Shown piece by piece: positions 47,223 to 56,403 of a DNA stretch of 64,000 nucleotides. This DNA is from NVTR01 sp965237505 (GTDB lineage: Bacteria; Pseudomonadota; Alphaproteobacteria; Rhodobacterales; Rhodobacteraceae). The stretch spans positions 124,001-188,000 of the forward strand of contig CBDEFR010000001.1 of the NCBI GenBank assembly GCA_965237505.1, given 5' to 3'. The notes below the pieces were generated by a model that made no database searches, was not told the DNA's origin, and worked only from the letters and a program-made list of their open reading frames with translations. Position 1 is the first letter of the stretch. Each line of letters starts with the position of its first letter. Both the position numbers and the translations under genes were made by a program.

Positions 47223-48248
47223 GATCATGATAAAGCGTTCGCCTTTTTCGGCGGGGCCTGTGCGCGGTGTATCTATGACAATATGAAGACGGCGGTGGAC
47301 GCGATTCTTGTTGGCAAGGAGCGGACCTACAATCGCCGGTTCCAACAGATGTGCGGGCATTATCTGGTTGATCCTGTTGCCTGCACGCCTGCTTCAGGTT
47401 GGGAGAAGGGTCAGGTTGAGAACCAGGTCGGCGTACTCCGGCGAAGGTTCTTTGTGCCGCGACCAAAGTTTAAATCCTACGCTGAGCTGAACGCCTGGCT
47501 GGAGGATCGTTGCCTGGCATATAGCCGGGCCAACACGCATCCGGACATGCGCGACAAAACAATCTGGGAAGTGTTCGAAAAAGAGCGCGCGAGCCTTGTG
47601 CCCTATGTTGGCCCGTTTGATGGGTTCCATGCTGTTCCGGCCGCTGTCTCCAAAACCTGCCTGATCCGCTTCGACAACAACCGCTACCCGGTCGATGCCC
47701 GCGCGGTTGGCCGACCGGTGGATATTCGGGCCTACGCTGACCGGCTGGAATGCTGGCAGGAGGGCCGCATTGTTGGCAGCCATACGCGCGCCTTCGGACG
47801 CGGCAAAACCATCTATGATCCCCTGCATTATTTACCCGTTCTTGCGCGCAAGCCGGGCGCTTTGCGCAATGGCGCGCCGTTCAGGGAATGGGATTTGCCT
47901 GCGGCAATCCGATTGAATCACAACTCGCTGAAATCACTCAATTAGTTTTGAATCAGACACTTAGGTGCCATCCTGACCGATGGTCTGGAGGCCGTCGAAG
48001 CCGCCTGTTCTGAGGCACTGTCGCACAATGTTCATTCCGCAGGAGTTGTCCTGAACATTCTGGCTCGGCACCGGGAACCGCCGCCGCCTCTAACAATCAC
48101 AACCCCGGATGCGCTGCGGCTGAACTGCGAGCCTGCCGCCGATTGCGACCGATATGACAGCTTGAGAAGAAAAACAGATGGAACGCTCAGACCTGCTCGA
48201 CGCGATGGGAAAGCTGAAGCTCTACGGAATGAAGGCCTCCTACGATGA
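47223..48248 (+). pseudogene. istA: IstA fragment of IS21-b
   Basis: It reads HDKAFAFFGGACARCIYDNMKT, then QVENQVGVLRRRFFVP and a C-terminal region up to EWDLPA. There IS5 DNA intrudes at 47905, after which istA resumes at GAILTDGLEAVEAACSEAL and runs to a stop overlapping istB. The N-terminal half is missing because IS21-a replaced it, and some residues are lost beside the IS5 end. No functional transposase can be made. Confidence 0.85.
47905..47960 (-). mobile_element. Solo IS5 end (56-bp remnant)
   Basis: The sequence matches the left terminal 56 bp of the IS5 element (through AATCAGACAC at 47951-47960, followed by TTA). The rest of the element, together with part of istA-b, is gone. It looks like the scar of an adjacent deletion. 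Confidence 0.85.
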
Positions 48249-48906
48249 GATTATTACCACCGCAGTCAAGCGCCGGCATGAACCGCAACAGATCATTGGG
48301 GATCTGCTGAATGCCGAGATCAGCGAGAAGCAGGCGCGCTCCATCAAATATCAGATGACAATTGCCAAACTGCCGCTGGCCAAGGAACTGGAAGAGTTCG
48401 ACTTCGAGGCGACCGAGATCAACGAGACTCTGATCCGTGATCTGGCTGCGGGAGACTTCCTGGATCACCAGCGCAACCTCGTGCTGATCGGCGGAACCGG
48501 AACCGGCAAAACCCACCTCGCCGTCAGTATTGCCCGCGCCTGCATCCGAAACGGCCGTCGCGGGCGGTTCTTCAATGGCGTCGATCTGGTAAACAAGCTC
48601 GACGCCGAAGCCCGTGCAGAACGGCAGGGACGAACGGCAGATCTGATCTCTCGCCTCGACTTCCTGATCCTGGACGAGTTGAGCTATCTGCCCTTCGCCC
48701 AGACCGGTGGACAGCTCCTATTCCACCTGATCAGCAAACTCTATGAGCGCACCTCAATCATCGTCACAACCAACCTCGCCTTTGGCGAATGGCCGAGCGT
48801 CTTCGGTGATGCGAAAATGACCACCGCACTGCTCGACCGCCTCACGCATCACTGTGACATCGTCGAAACTGGAAACGAAAGCTGGCGTTTCAAAAACCGA
48901 GCCTGA
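48178..48906 (+). CDS. istB: IS21-family helper ATPase IstB (element b)
   Basis: A 242-residue AAA+ ATPase of the IstB/DnaC type. Walker A is LIGGTGTGKTHLAVSIAR, Walker B FLILDELSYLPFA, and IIVTTNLAFGEWPSVFGD and RLTHHCDIVET follow. The ATG overlaps the end of istA-b, the usual istA/istB arrangement. The frame is complete although its istA partner is not, so it is probably an orphan. Confidence 0.92.
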   Translation: MERSDLLDAMGKLKLYGMKASYDEIITTAVKRRHEPQQIIGDLLNAEISEKQARSIKYQMTIAKLPLAKELEEFDFEATEINETLIRDLAAGDFLDHQRNLVLIGGTGTGKTHLAVSIARACIRNGRRGRFFNGVDLVNKLDAEARAERQGRTADLISRLDFLILDELSYLPFAQTGGQLLFHLISKLYERTSIIVTTNLAFGEWPSVFGDAKMTTALLDRLTHHCDIVETGNESWRFKNRA

Positions 48907-49041
48907 TCCTTAACCGAAACCACGCTGGCCCGCCGCCGCTGCGTTATATGGAGACTACGCAGCGGCGGGCCAGCTCAGCACAAAAGGGGGGTCATTTTTG
49001 GGCGCCGATAGGGGGTCAACATTCAATGCCGATTGACAGCT

Positions 49042-49356
49042 ATGACGAAGCTGAAGTGGCGGAAATCACTGGAGCCCGCGTTTACCCTGAAAGTTATTTT
49101 ACTGTTTCGGACTGGTCGTGCGGGTCGCAGTGAATATTTGCGTGGTTTACATGAGACTACTACATTTGATTTAACCCTCGGAACTGCGAACAAAATCGGG
49201 TTGAGCGCGGTATGTATTTTTCCGGCGGGTCGTGTTTGCGGTGATATGCTGGCGAACGATTAGATGCTGTGCATCGCCCTAAATTCGCTGTCACTCATTA
49301 TCCCGGTCAAATTATTCGGTCAAAGCGCTTAGCACCCTTCAATTTAGCGAATTAAG
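49042..49356. other. Non-coding stretch between IS21-b and the IS4-like element
   Basis: About 315 bp with lower GC than its surroundings. Short open frames exist on both strands, but none has a ribosome-binding site or a recognisable motif. It should include the original upstream region of the tfoX-like gene. I see no RNA gene or repeat in it. Confidence 0.4.
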
Positions 49357-49518
49357 CTTGCCATCTGTCCACATGCTGTGATTCAAGGAGTCTCCTGTTA
49401 TAGAATTGGAGATGTTGTATGGTTGTTTCATTGGGTTTTTCTGGGGTAAACGAAGCTATCAAGGCTGATTTTATAGAGCGGCTTCCAAAGTTTCATAAAT
49501 CCCGCTGCGAAGGCCTTA

Positions 49519-50677
49519 TACCAACGGCCCTAGTAGTTGACCGTTTTGGCCCATTGTCTGGTAGTGATTGACGTGATTGCGGTTTTGTCGTTTGCAAAGA
49601 AGTTCCATGCTTCGCAACACCTGTCGACGATCTGCTCATAATTGTCGAAGACGGATATGGCGAGCTTGTTGGCACGCAGATAAGCCCACACATTTTCCAT
49701 CGGGTTGAGTTCAGGGGAATAGGGCGGGAGTTTGAGCAGGGTGATGTTGTCGGGTACCTCCAGCTCTGCCGAACCGTGCCAGCCAGCGCCATCCAGAATG
49801 AGAAGGGCATGTGCGCCCGATGCGACGGTTTTAGCGATCTCGGCGAGATGCGCGCTCATGGCCTGTGTGTCGGCATGTGGCATGATCAGAGCGGCCGCTT
49901 CAGCCCGTTCCGGGCAGACGGCGCCGAAAATGTAGCTCCAGATATAGCGGGTGTCGCGCGGGGCACGGGGGCGTGTTCCACGCTCGGCCCAGATACGGGT
50001 GAGCGTGCCCTGCTGGCCAACCCGCGCTTCATCCTGAAACCATATCTCCAGGGGCTTGCTGCGGGCTGTTTCCGGCAAGGCTGCTTCTACCTCTGCGGCG
50101 AAGTTTTTTTAAAAGCCTCCTGTGCATCCGGGTCGGATTTCGGATGCTGCGGGCGCACCGACAGACGCCGAAAGCCCAGGCTTGCCAATTGTTTGCCAAC
50201 AGTTCGCTCATGCATGGTGACGCCGAAGCGCTCTTCGATCTTGCGTTTCAGATCAATGCGCCGCCAGCGCACAACACCATCGGTTTCGGGGTCGGGACCC
50301 GCCCGAACCATTTCCGCCAACTCTCCTTCTGTGCCGCGCTCAGCAGACAGGGTGGATCCGGCGGGCGACGGTTGAACAGGCCCGACACGCCCTCCGCATT
50401 GTAACGGTGGGCCCAATCCCGCAACGTCTGCCGATCCATGCCGCAGTTTTCTGCCGCCGTCTTGCGGTCAACCCCATCCAGAACCAGGGCAATCGCCAAC
50501 ATCCGTCGCGCCGCTTTCCCATCCCGGCACCGCGCCGCTTCCTGGCGAAGCTCGCCTGCGGACTTGTCTTTTCGCGTAATCCTTACTGCCATCAAAGCCT
50601 CCCTTGCCTTGATGCCACTGAATCAGATCACGCCGCTCGTGGGAATCCCCTTGAGTCAAATCTGGGGGCCGTTGGTA
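49519..50677 (-). mobile_element. IS630-family element, copy E (frameshifted)
   Basis: An 1159 bp minus-strand copy with standard ends and plus-strand TTA at 49516-49518 and 50678-50680. It is one base shorter than A, C and D. It lies inside the IS4-like transposase gene. Confidence 0.93.
49530..50592 (-). pseudogene. IS630-family transposase, inactivated by a 1-bp deletion (copy E)
   Basis: The same two-frame gene as in the other copies, but one C is missing near 50322 in the first frame (after SAAQKE), so the DNA-binding part runs out of frame and ends early. The programmed slip at the A run cannot repair this. The second frame and its catalytic motifs are intact and the protein would end VNY, as in copy D. 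Confidence 0.9.
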
Positions 50678-51573
50678 TTACACTGCTTTCGAGCATCGTT
50701 CTTGATGTGCGAAGTGCGAATTTGATGGAATTTTCGGCGGCTTTACCGCGTCACATCGGCACAAAAGATCATCGGTACCAGTATGGTTCCCGTGTTTTGA
50801 GCAATTCCCACATTGATTGCGCGGAAATCATGCAGGCCTATGCTGGAGATGTATTCACCCGTTTGGCCTCCAACGGAGAGACCATCGTTTTGATGATGGA
50901 TCAAAGCCATATCAATGACGGACATGAAGTCTTGATGCTGTCAGTGCGCATGCGTGATCGCGCCTTGCCTGTGGCTTGGCGCGTGCGCAAGACAAAAGGC
51001 AATATTGGGTTTTCTCTCCAAAAAGAGTTACTGGACAGCATTCAGGATTGGATGCCTGAAGGGGCTGATGTCATGTTAACGGGTGATCGATTTTATGGCA
51101 CAGAAAGGTTAATCCATTGGTGTCAGGACGCTGGTTGGGGATATCGTATTCGCCTGAAGGGCAACCTGACTTTGCAGCACCAAGGTGGCGAGCTGTCTTG
51201 CATTGAAATCAGGGAGCTGATGCCGCAAGGGCTTATAAACGCGGAACTTTATGGATCAGGTGTGTTTACGAATATCGGAGTATTGCACGACGATGGTCAC
51301 CCTGAGCCCTGGATCATCGCTATGAATGCAAAGCCTTCACAATACACGGTTCTCGATTATGGAATGCGATGGGGTATTGAAGCTATGTTCTCGGACTGCG
51401 TATTCCGGGGTCATCCGGCCGGTGATTCCGATAACATCCGGCCACCCATTCCGATTTGATCCGGCCGGGGATTCCGGGCTATCCGGCCACCCCAAATTCA
51501 CCTGAGCGATTGCTGCTGCGAGGCGATCTGAAACGGGTCTATCCTCCTGCTCTTTTGAGCGGGAGTAGACCAG

Positions 51574-53103
51574 ATGAAGAGATTGCCGATGCGGAAGATA
51601 CGGGAGGCCCTGCGGCTTCGTGCGGATGGATTTTCAGGGCGTCAGGTGGCGCAGAGCCTGTCTCTGGGGCGTGCGACGATGTCGGACTATTTCCGGCGTG
51701 CTGAGATTGTCAGTCTTGGCTGGCCGCTACCCAACGATCTTTCCGACGGCGACCTGGAGCGGCTGTTGTTTCCACGCTCGGCCGGAGATGTGCAGGGCAG
51801 TTATCCGCAGCCGGATTGGGCTCTTGTCCACCGTGAGCTTCGCCGGAAAGGGGTGACGCTGGCTTTGCTCTGGGAGGAGTATCGGGCCGTCCACCCCGAC
51901 GGCTACGGCTACAGTCGGTTTTGTGAACTTTACACCCGTTGGGAGGGCCGTCTGTCGCCGGTCATGCGCCAGCGCCACCCTGCCGGGGAGCGGCTATTCG
52001 TGGATTATGCCGGGATGACGATCGATGTCGTCTGCCCCGAGACCGGCGAAGTCAGGTCCACCCAGTTGTTCGTCGCGGCGCTTGGCGCCTCCAATTACAC
52101 CTATGTCGAGGCGACCTGGTCGCAGAAGTTGTCCGACTGGATATCCTCGCACGCCCGGGCGTTCACCTTCTTCGGTGGCGTGCCGGCGCAGGTGATCTCG
52201 GACAATCTCAAGGCTGGCGTCACCAAGGCCTGCTTCTACGATCCAGCGATCAACCGAACCTATGCCGACATGGCGGCGCATTACGATACCGCCGTCGTGC
52301 CGGCGCGGCCACGCAAGCCCAAGGACAAGGCAAAGGTCGAGGCGGCCGTGCTGCTGGCGGAGCGCTGGATCGTGGCCCGGCTGCGGAACCGGCTGTTCTT
52401 CGGGCTCGATGAGCTGAACGCTGCGATCCGCCCGCTTCTGGATCAACTCAATGGCAAGGTCACCCGGCATCTGGGCGCCAGCCGCCGGGATTTGTTCGAG
52501 ACGCTGGACAAGCCCGCGTTCAAGCCCTTGCCGGTGGAACCCTACGTCTACGCTGAATGGAAGCAGTGCCGGGCCGGGCTCGATTACCACATCGATGTCG
52601 GACGCCACTATTACTCTGTGCCGTATCAGCTTCTGAAGCAGAAACTGTGGGTGCGGATCACGCCACGCACCGTAGAGGCATATTTTAAAGGCAAGCGTGT
52701 GGCCTCCCATGCCCGGACGTCCGGCAACCGCCAGCATTCCACCCACCGTGAACATATGCCGCCGAACCACCGGTTCCGCGCAGACTGGACGCCCGAGCGC
52801 ATCCGCCGCCAGGCCGCCCAAATCGGCTCCAACGCCGAGGCCTATGTCGAGGTGGTCATGCGCGAACGCAAACATCCAGAACAAGGATACAGAACCTGTC
52901 TGGGCGTGTTGCGGCTCGCCAAGACGTTTGGCCGGGGTCGCCTTGAAGCCGCTTGCGGTCGCGCCTTGGAGATCAACGCCCGGTCTTACTCATCCCTGCA
53001 TTCCATTCTGAAGAATGGATTGGATCGCAAACCTCGTACCCGCGCCACGGACGAACCTGCGATCACCCACCCCAACATCCGTGGCGCCGAATACTTCCAC
53101 TGA
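51574..53103 (+). CDS. istA: IS21-family transposase IstA (element c)
   Basis: A 509-residue transposase. The N-terminal helix-turn-helix (FSGRQVAQSLSLGRATMSDY) precedes the integrase-like catalytic core with RLFVDYAGMTIDV (first Asp), FFGGVPAQVISDNLKAGV (second Asp) and ARPRKPKDKAKVEAAVLLA (Glu). A Mu-type C-terminal domain follows (YYSVPYQLLKQKLWVRIT). The frame is complete. It is followed after 10 bp by istB with an AAGGAG ribosome-binding site. This looks like a functional copy. Confidence 0.94.
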   Translation: MKRLPMRKIREALRLRADGFSGRQVAQSLSLGRATMSDYFRRAEIVSLGWPLPNDLSDGDLERLLFPRSAGDVQGSYPQPDWALVHRELRRKGVTLALLWEEYRAVHPDGYGYSRFCELYTRWEGRLSPVMRQRHPAGERLFVDYAGMTIDVVCPETGEVRSTQLFVAALGASNYTYVEATWSQKLSDWISSHARAFTFFGGVPAQVISDNLKAGVTKACFYDPAINRTYADMAAHYDTAVVPARPRKPKDKAKVEAAVLLAERWIVARLRNRLFFGLDELNAAIRPLLDQLNGKVTRHLGASRRDLFETLDKPAFKPLPVEPYVYAEWKQCRAGLDYHIDVGRHYYSVPYQLLKQKLWVRITPRTVEAYFKGKRVASHARTSGNRQHSTHREHMPPNHRFRADWTPERIRRQAAQIGSNAEAYVEVVMRERKHPEQGYRTCLGVLRLAKTFGRGRLEAACGRALEINARSYSSLHSILKNGLDRKPRTRATDEPAITHPNIRGAEYFH

Positions 53104-53113
53104 AGGAGAGACA

Positions 53114-53872
53114 ATGCTCAATCACCCAACTCTGGGTCAACTACAAACCCTAAAGCTTGACGGCATGGCCCAGGCTTTCGCTGAATTGGAAACACAGGAC
53201 GGCACCGCCGATCTCAGCCACGCCGAATGGCTGGGTCTGCTCATTGATCGGGAGACCGCCAGCCGCGAGACCAAACGGTTTGAGAGCCGCATGCGCTCGG
53301 CCCGCCTGCGCCATGTTGGCGCCAGCCCCGAAGATGTCGACTACCGCGCCCGGCGCGGCCTCGACAAGGCGCTGTTCCAGGAGCTTCTGACAGGCAAATG
53401 GATTGCCGATAACCGTAACCTGATCCTCACCGGACCCTGCGGTGTGGGCAAAACATGGCTGGCCTGCGCGCTCGCGCAGGCTGCCTGCCGAACAGGCGTG
53501 ACCGTGCTCTACAGACGCCTGCCAAGGCTCTTCGATGAACTGGAATTGGCCCACGGCGACGGCCGTTTCCCGCGCCTCTTTCGAAGCCTCACCAAGACGC
53601 AGTTGCTGATCCTCGACGATTGGGGCCCCGACCGCCTCACAGCCAGCCAGCGCCGCGATTTGATTGAAATCGTCGAGGACCGGTACGGTGCAGGCTCCAC
53701 CCTCATCACCAGCCAGCTGCCGCTCTCAACCTGGCACGATGTCATCGGCGAACCCACCTTCGCCGACGCCATCCTCGACCGCATTGTGCACAACGCCTAT
53801 CGACTGGAACTCAGCGGCCAGTCGCTGAGAAAGACCATGGCCAAAACCGGTGACGAAAACTGCCAAAGGTGA
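53114..53872 (+). CDS. istB: IS21-family helper ATPase IstB (element c)
   Basis: A 252-residue AAA+ ATPase starting MLNHPTLGQLQTLKLDGM. Walker A is LTGPCGVGKTWLACALAQ, Walker B LLILDDWGPDRLT, and the later ATPase elements are STLITSQLPLSTWHDVIG and AYRLELSGQSLRKT. The start is the ATG behind AAGGAG; an in-frame extension into istA is ignored. It is complete and paired with the intact istA upstream. Confidence 0.94.
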   Translation: MLNHPTLGQLQTLKLDGMAQAFAELETQDGTADLSHAEWLGLLIDRETASRETKRFESRMRSARLRHVGASPEDVDYRARRGLDKALFQELLTGKWIADNRNLILTGPCGVGKTWLACALAQAACRTGVTVLYRRLPRLFDELELAHGDGRFPRLFRSLTKTQLLILDDWGPDRLTASQRRDLIEIVEDRYGAGSTLITSQLPLSTWHDVIGEPTFADAILDRIVHNAYRLELSGQSLRKTMAKTGDENCQR

Positions 53873-54198
53873 TATCGAAAAACTCACGCCTCAACGCAGC
53901 GCGCCACAGGTGGCCGGATACTCCGGTTTAGGTGGCCAGATGCTGTCGGAATGGGTGGCCGAATACCCCGGAATGCGCAAAAAAGCCAGACCGACTGGAA
54001 AGGCTTATCCTTGTCATGGCAATAGCCATGTACTGGGCGGTTTCAACGGGCGCAGCAGATGAACAAATAGTCGCCGAAAGCGGCGAAAAAATGGGATTCG
54101 CAAAACCCGAAGATCACTCTGCTCCCTCTTCAAACAGGGCCTGCGGTTCCTGCGCAGATGCTTCATAGGATATGAGAAAATCCCTAAATTATGGCAAG

Positions 54199-54400
54199 TT
54201 TGGATTTTTTGAATGGTGGTAAGGTCAAAGCGGTCAGACCGGTTGTCGAACTCTCACGGTCTGGGCACACAGCCCGCGACTGGAGCGCCGCCAAGAACAT
54301 CTTGTTCAGCGGCGCTGGCCGGATGGTCAAGCCGGGTTCTCTTGGGACTTCCATTCGGCGGTAATGCTGTTAGTTTTGGGTTTGATTTTGGCCTGAAGCA
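54199..54400. other. Intergenic remnant after the IS4-like element
   Basis: About 200 bp. A short frame begins at 54213 (MVVRSKRSDRLSNSHGLG) but shows no domain, no good ribosome-binding site, and would overlap the next gene. I see nothing else in it except presumably the promoter of the small secreted protein. Confidence 0.35.
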
Positions 54401-54418
54401 GTGTGGGAACAGCGAAAC

Positions 54419-54769
54419 GTGCGGCGTTTGGGATATATTCTACTTGGATTTGCGTTGAGCGCGTCCACGGCGTATGCCGGCCCTCTGCAATGTTTTGGCG
54501 TGACACCGGTTTGGAAACTGAACCTGACTGACGAGACCGCAGAATTTACTTTTCGTGGAGAAACCAAAAGTTTTGACATACCGCTGTTCACGGTTGCCAA
54601 GGGGCTTGAGGCGCCGATTGCCTATTCGCTGATCGGAGAATTTGACACCGCAATTGTGATTGTGAACGAGTTCCAGTGCGCGGGCGATCAATCCAAATCG
54701 GTTTATGTATTAACGCAGGCCAATACTGCGGCAATATTGTTAAGCGGCTGTTGTTTCGCCGCTGAATAG
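54419..54769 (+). CDS. Small secreted protein, possibly COG3650-like
   Basis: About 116 residues from a GTG giving MRRLGYILLGFALSASTAYA; an in-frame GTG six codons earlier is also possible. The first 18-20 residues form a signal peptide with cleavage after AYA. The mature part begins GPLQCFGVTPVWKLNLTDET, and this cysteine plus P-x-W pattern resembles COG3650-type periplasmic proteins. It has further cysteines (FQCAGD, SGCCFA). The function is unknown and the family link is a guess from the motif. Confidence 0.6.
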   Translation: MRRLGYILLGFALSASTAYAGPLQCFGVTPVWKLNLTDETAEFTFRGETKSFDIPLFTVAKGLEAPIAYSLIGEFDTAIVIVNEFQCAGDQSKSVYVLTQANTAAILLSGCCFAAE

Positions 54770-54780
54770 CCTGGCGCGCA

Positions 54781-56403
54781 TCAAGCGCTGGCGACCCGTT
54801 CATTTGCCAGATTTGTAAGCCAGTCCGGGTCCATTTCGGGCACCGAAGACAACAGCAGCTGGGTATATTCGGGAAACGGCGGCGTAAAGATTTCGCTTTT
54901 CGGCCCCTGCTCGACAACTTTGCCCTGCAGCATGACCACTACTTCGTCTGATATTGCTTCGACCACGGCAATGTCATGGGTGATGAAAATGTAGGTCAGC
55001 CCGAGTTCCTTTTGCAGCCGCAACAGCAGTTTCAGAATGCCCTCTTGCACGATCTGATCGAGCGCAGAGGTAATTTCGTCGCAGATGATCAGCTCAGGAT
55101 TCGCCGCCAGCGCGCGGGCAATGCAAATGCGTTGCTTTTGGCCGCCAGACAATTCACTTGGCAACCGGTCCAGAAATGTTTCGTCAAGTTCGATCATTTC
55201 CATCAACTCGATGACGCGGGCCTCTTTGGCCTTGCCGCGCAGACCCAGGTAGAAATCCAGCGGCCGGCCAATGATCTCGGCGACCGTCTGTTTTGGGTTC
55301 ATCGCGGTGTCGGCCATCTGATAGATCATCTGAACTTGGCGCAATTGGTCTTTGGAGCGATCTTTCAGGGCCTTGGGCAAGGCTTTGTCATCAAAGATCA
55401 CTTCGCCTTGGCTTTGCGGCAGCAAGCCGGTGATGACGCGCGCGGCAGTGGATTTGCCAGAGCCGGATTCACCAACCACCGCCACGGTGCGGCCGCGCGG
55501 AACGATGATGTTCACGTCGTGCAACACTTTGACCGCACCATAAGCCGCGTCGATCGATTTCATCTGCAACAGGAAATCGCCCGATATGATTTCTGGTTTC
55601 TCAATTGCCCGAACCGCCCACAGAGACTTGGTATAGTCTTCCTTGGGGTTCTCCAGCATCTCGCGGGTCTCGGACTCTTCCACCTCCACACCAAAACGCA
55701 GCACTTTGATGTAGTCGGCCATCTGCGCCACCACCGCCAGATCGTGCGTGACGTAGATCGCCGCTGTATCATGTTCCTCGATGATCTTGCGCATGCTTAA
55801 CAGCACATCCACCTGGGTCGTCACATCAAGGGCCGTTGTCGGTTCGTCAAAAATGATCAGGTCAGGATTTGCCGACATCGCCATCGCCGTCATCACGCGC
55901 TGTAACTGGCCGCCGGACACCTGATGCGGATAGCGCGACCCGATGTTTTCGGGGTCTGGCAACTGCAACGCTGCATAGAGTTCTATGGCGTCCTTTTTTG
56001 CTTGTGCTTCGGTTTTCAGGCCCTTGTTTACGGCACTTTCGATCGTCTGATCGATCAACTTGTGCGCCGGATTGAACGCCGCAGCGGCGGACTGGGCCAC
56101 ATAAGCGATCCGTGATCCCCACAGTTGCCGGTTAACCGCTTCTGATGCCGCCAGAAGATCAATGCCGTCAAAAATGATACTGCCGGATGTGATGCGCACA
56201 CCGGGTTGTGCATAGCCCATAGCCGCCAGACCAAGGGTGGATTTGCCGGCGCCGGATTCGCCGATCATGCCCATCACCTCGCCCGAGTGCAAGGTAAGGT
56301 TGACACCCTTGATTATTGGGTGCCAGCGCTCATCGGAAAATCCCTCGATTTCTACATCGCGCACTTCCAGCAGGACTTTGCCTTTTTCGCCCGATGTGTT
56401 CAC
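54781..56403 (-). CDS. Oligopeptide-type ABC transporter, fused double ATPase (DppD-DppF type)
   Basis: A 540-residue protein with two complete ATPase domains. Domain 1: GESGAGKSTLGLAAMG, QVSGGQLQRVMTAMAM, LIIFDEPTTALD. Domain 2 (from about residue 275): GESGSGKSTAARVITG, LSGGQKQRICIARAL, LIICDEITSALD. It powers the two permeases encoded upstream on the same strand; its ATG overlaps the DppC-like stop by 4 bp. The substrates are probably peptides or similar solutes delivered by the binding proteins at 58640 and 60415. The glycine-rich signatures are intact in both halves. Confidence 0.93.
   Translation of the reverse strand: MNTSGEKGKVLLEVRDVEIEGFSDERWHPIIKGVNLTLHSGEVMGMIGESGAGKSTLGLAAMGYAQPGVRITSGSIIFDGIDLLAASEAVNRQLWGSRIAYVAQSAAAAFNPAHKLIDQTIESAVNKGLKTEAQAKKDAIELYAALQLPDPENIGSRYPHQVSGGQLQRVMTAMAMSANPDLIIFDEPTTALDVTTQVDVLLSMRKIIEEHDTAAIYVTHDLAVVAQMADYIKVLRFGVEVEESETREMLENPKEDYTKSLWAVRAIEKPEIISGDFLLQMKSIDAAYGAVKVLHDVNIIVPRGRTVAVVGESGSGKSTAARVITGLLPQSQGEVIFDDKALPKALKDRSKDQLRQVQMIYQMADTAMNPKQTVAEIIGRPLDFYLGLRGKAKEARVIELMEMIELDETFLDRLPSELSGGQKQRICIARALAANPELIICDEITSALDQIVQEGILKLLLRLQKELGLTYIFITHDIAVVEAISDEVVVMLQGKVVEQGPKSEIFTPPFPEYTQLLLSSVPEMDPDWLTNLANERVASA

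Larger units (their letters stand above)
47223..49037 (+). mobile_element. IS21-family element b, 5'-truncated remnant
   Basis: The 3' part of a second, different IS21 element on the plus strand: the C-terminal half of istA, a complete istB and a right end finishing GATTGAC at 49031-49037. AGCT follows (49038-49041) and also stands before IS21-a (43520-43523). The whole 43.5-49.0 kb block therefore probably occupies one original IS21-b target site. The left half of this element is gone. A 56-bp IS5 end is embedded at 47905. Confidence 0.82.
51397..53979 (+). mobile_element. IS21-family element c
   Basis: About 2.58 kb. The ends are TGCGTATTCCGGGG on the left and, read inward from the right, TGCGCATTCCGGGG; both follow the TG...CA rule. 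Repeated GGCCGGAT/ATCCGGCC and GTGGCCGGAT-like motifs near both ends look like IstA binding sites. It carries complete istA and istB. It interrupts the IS4-like transposase gene without an obvious target duplication, and a short stretch of the target seems to be missing. Confidence 0.88.
49419..54168 (+). pseudogene. IS4-family transposase in three pieces
   Basis: Piece 1 (49419-49518) reads MVVSLGFSGVNEAIKADF up to EGL. Piece 2 (50681-51396) continues in frame as TLLSSIVLDVRSANLMEFSA and includes VLMMDQSHINDGHEV, MLTGDRFYGTE and YGMRWGIEAMFSD, the Y-(2)-R-(3)-E pattern of IS4. Piece 3 (53980-54168) resumes at KKPDRLERLILVMAIAMYWAV and ends at a stop. Removing IS630-E restores the first junction exactly. 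At the IS21-c junction some 15-20 residues seem lost. Confidence 0.83.
49357..54198 (+). mobile_element. IS4-like element carrying IS630-E and IS21-c
   Basis: The transposase pieces at 49419-54168 define the element. CTTGCCAT at 49357 and its complement ATGGCAAG ending at 54198 may be the ends, but this repeat is short and no target duplication is clear. Inside are IS630-E (49519-50677) and IS21-c (51397-53979). The boundaries are tentative; the nesting is not. Confidence 0.6.

Noticed and set aside
49033..49263. 76-codon open frame MTAMTKLKWRKSLEPAF in the gap after IS21-b
   Set aside because: It starts inside the IS21 end, has no ribosome-binding site and no recognisable motif; probably chance.
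42030..54200. Defence island or novel accessory system among the IS elements
   Set aside because: Every coding frame of reasonable size there is a transposase, an IstB helper or part of the tfoX-like gene; no nuclease, methylase, toxin-antitoxin or CRISPR feature was seen.
54213..54458. 81-codon open frame before the small secreted protein
   Set aside because: Composition is odd, it overlaps the start of the better-supported secreted protein, and no motif is visible.
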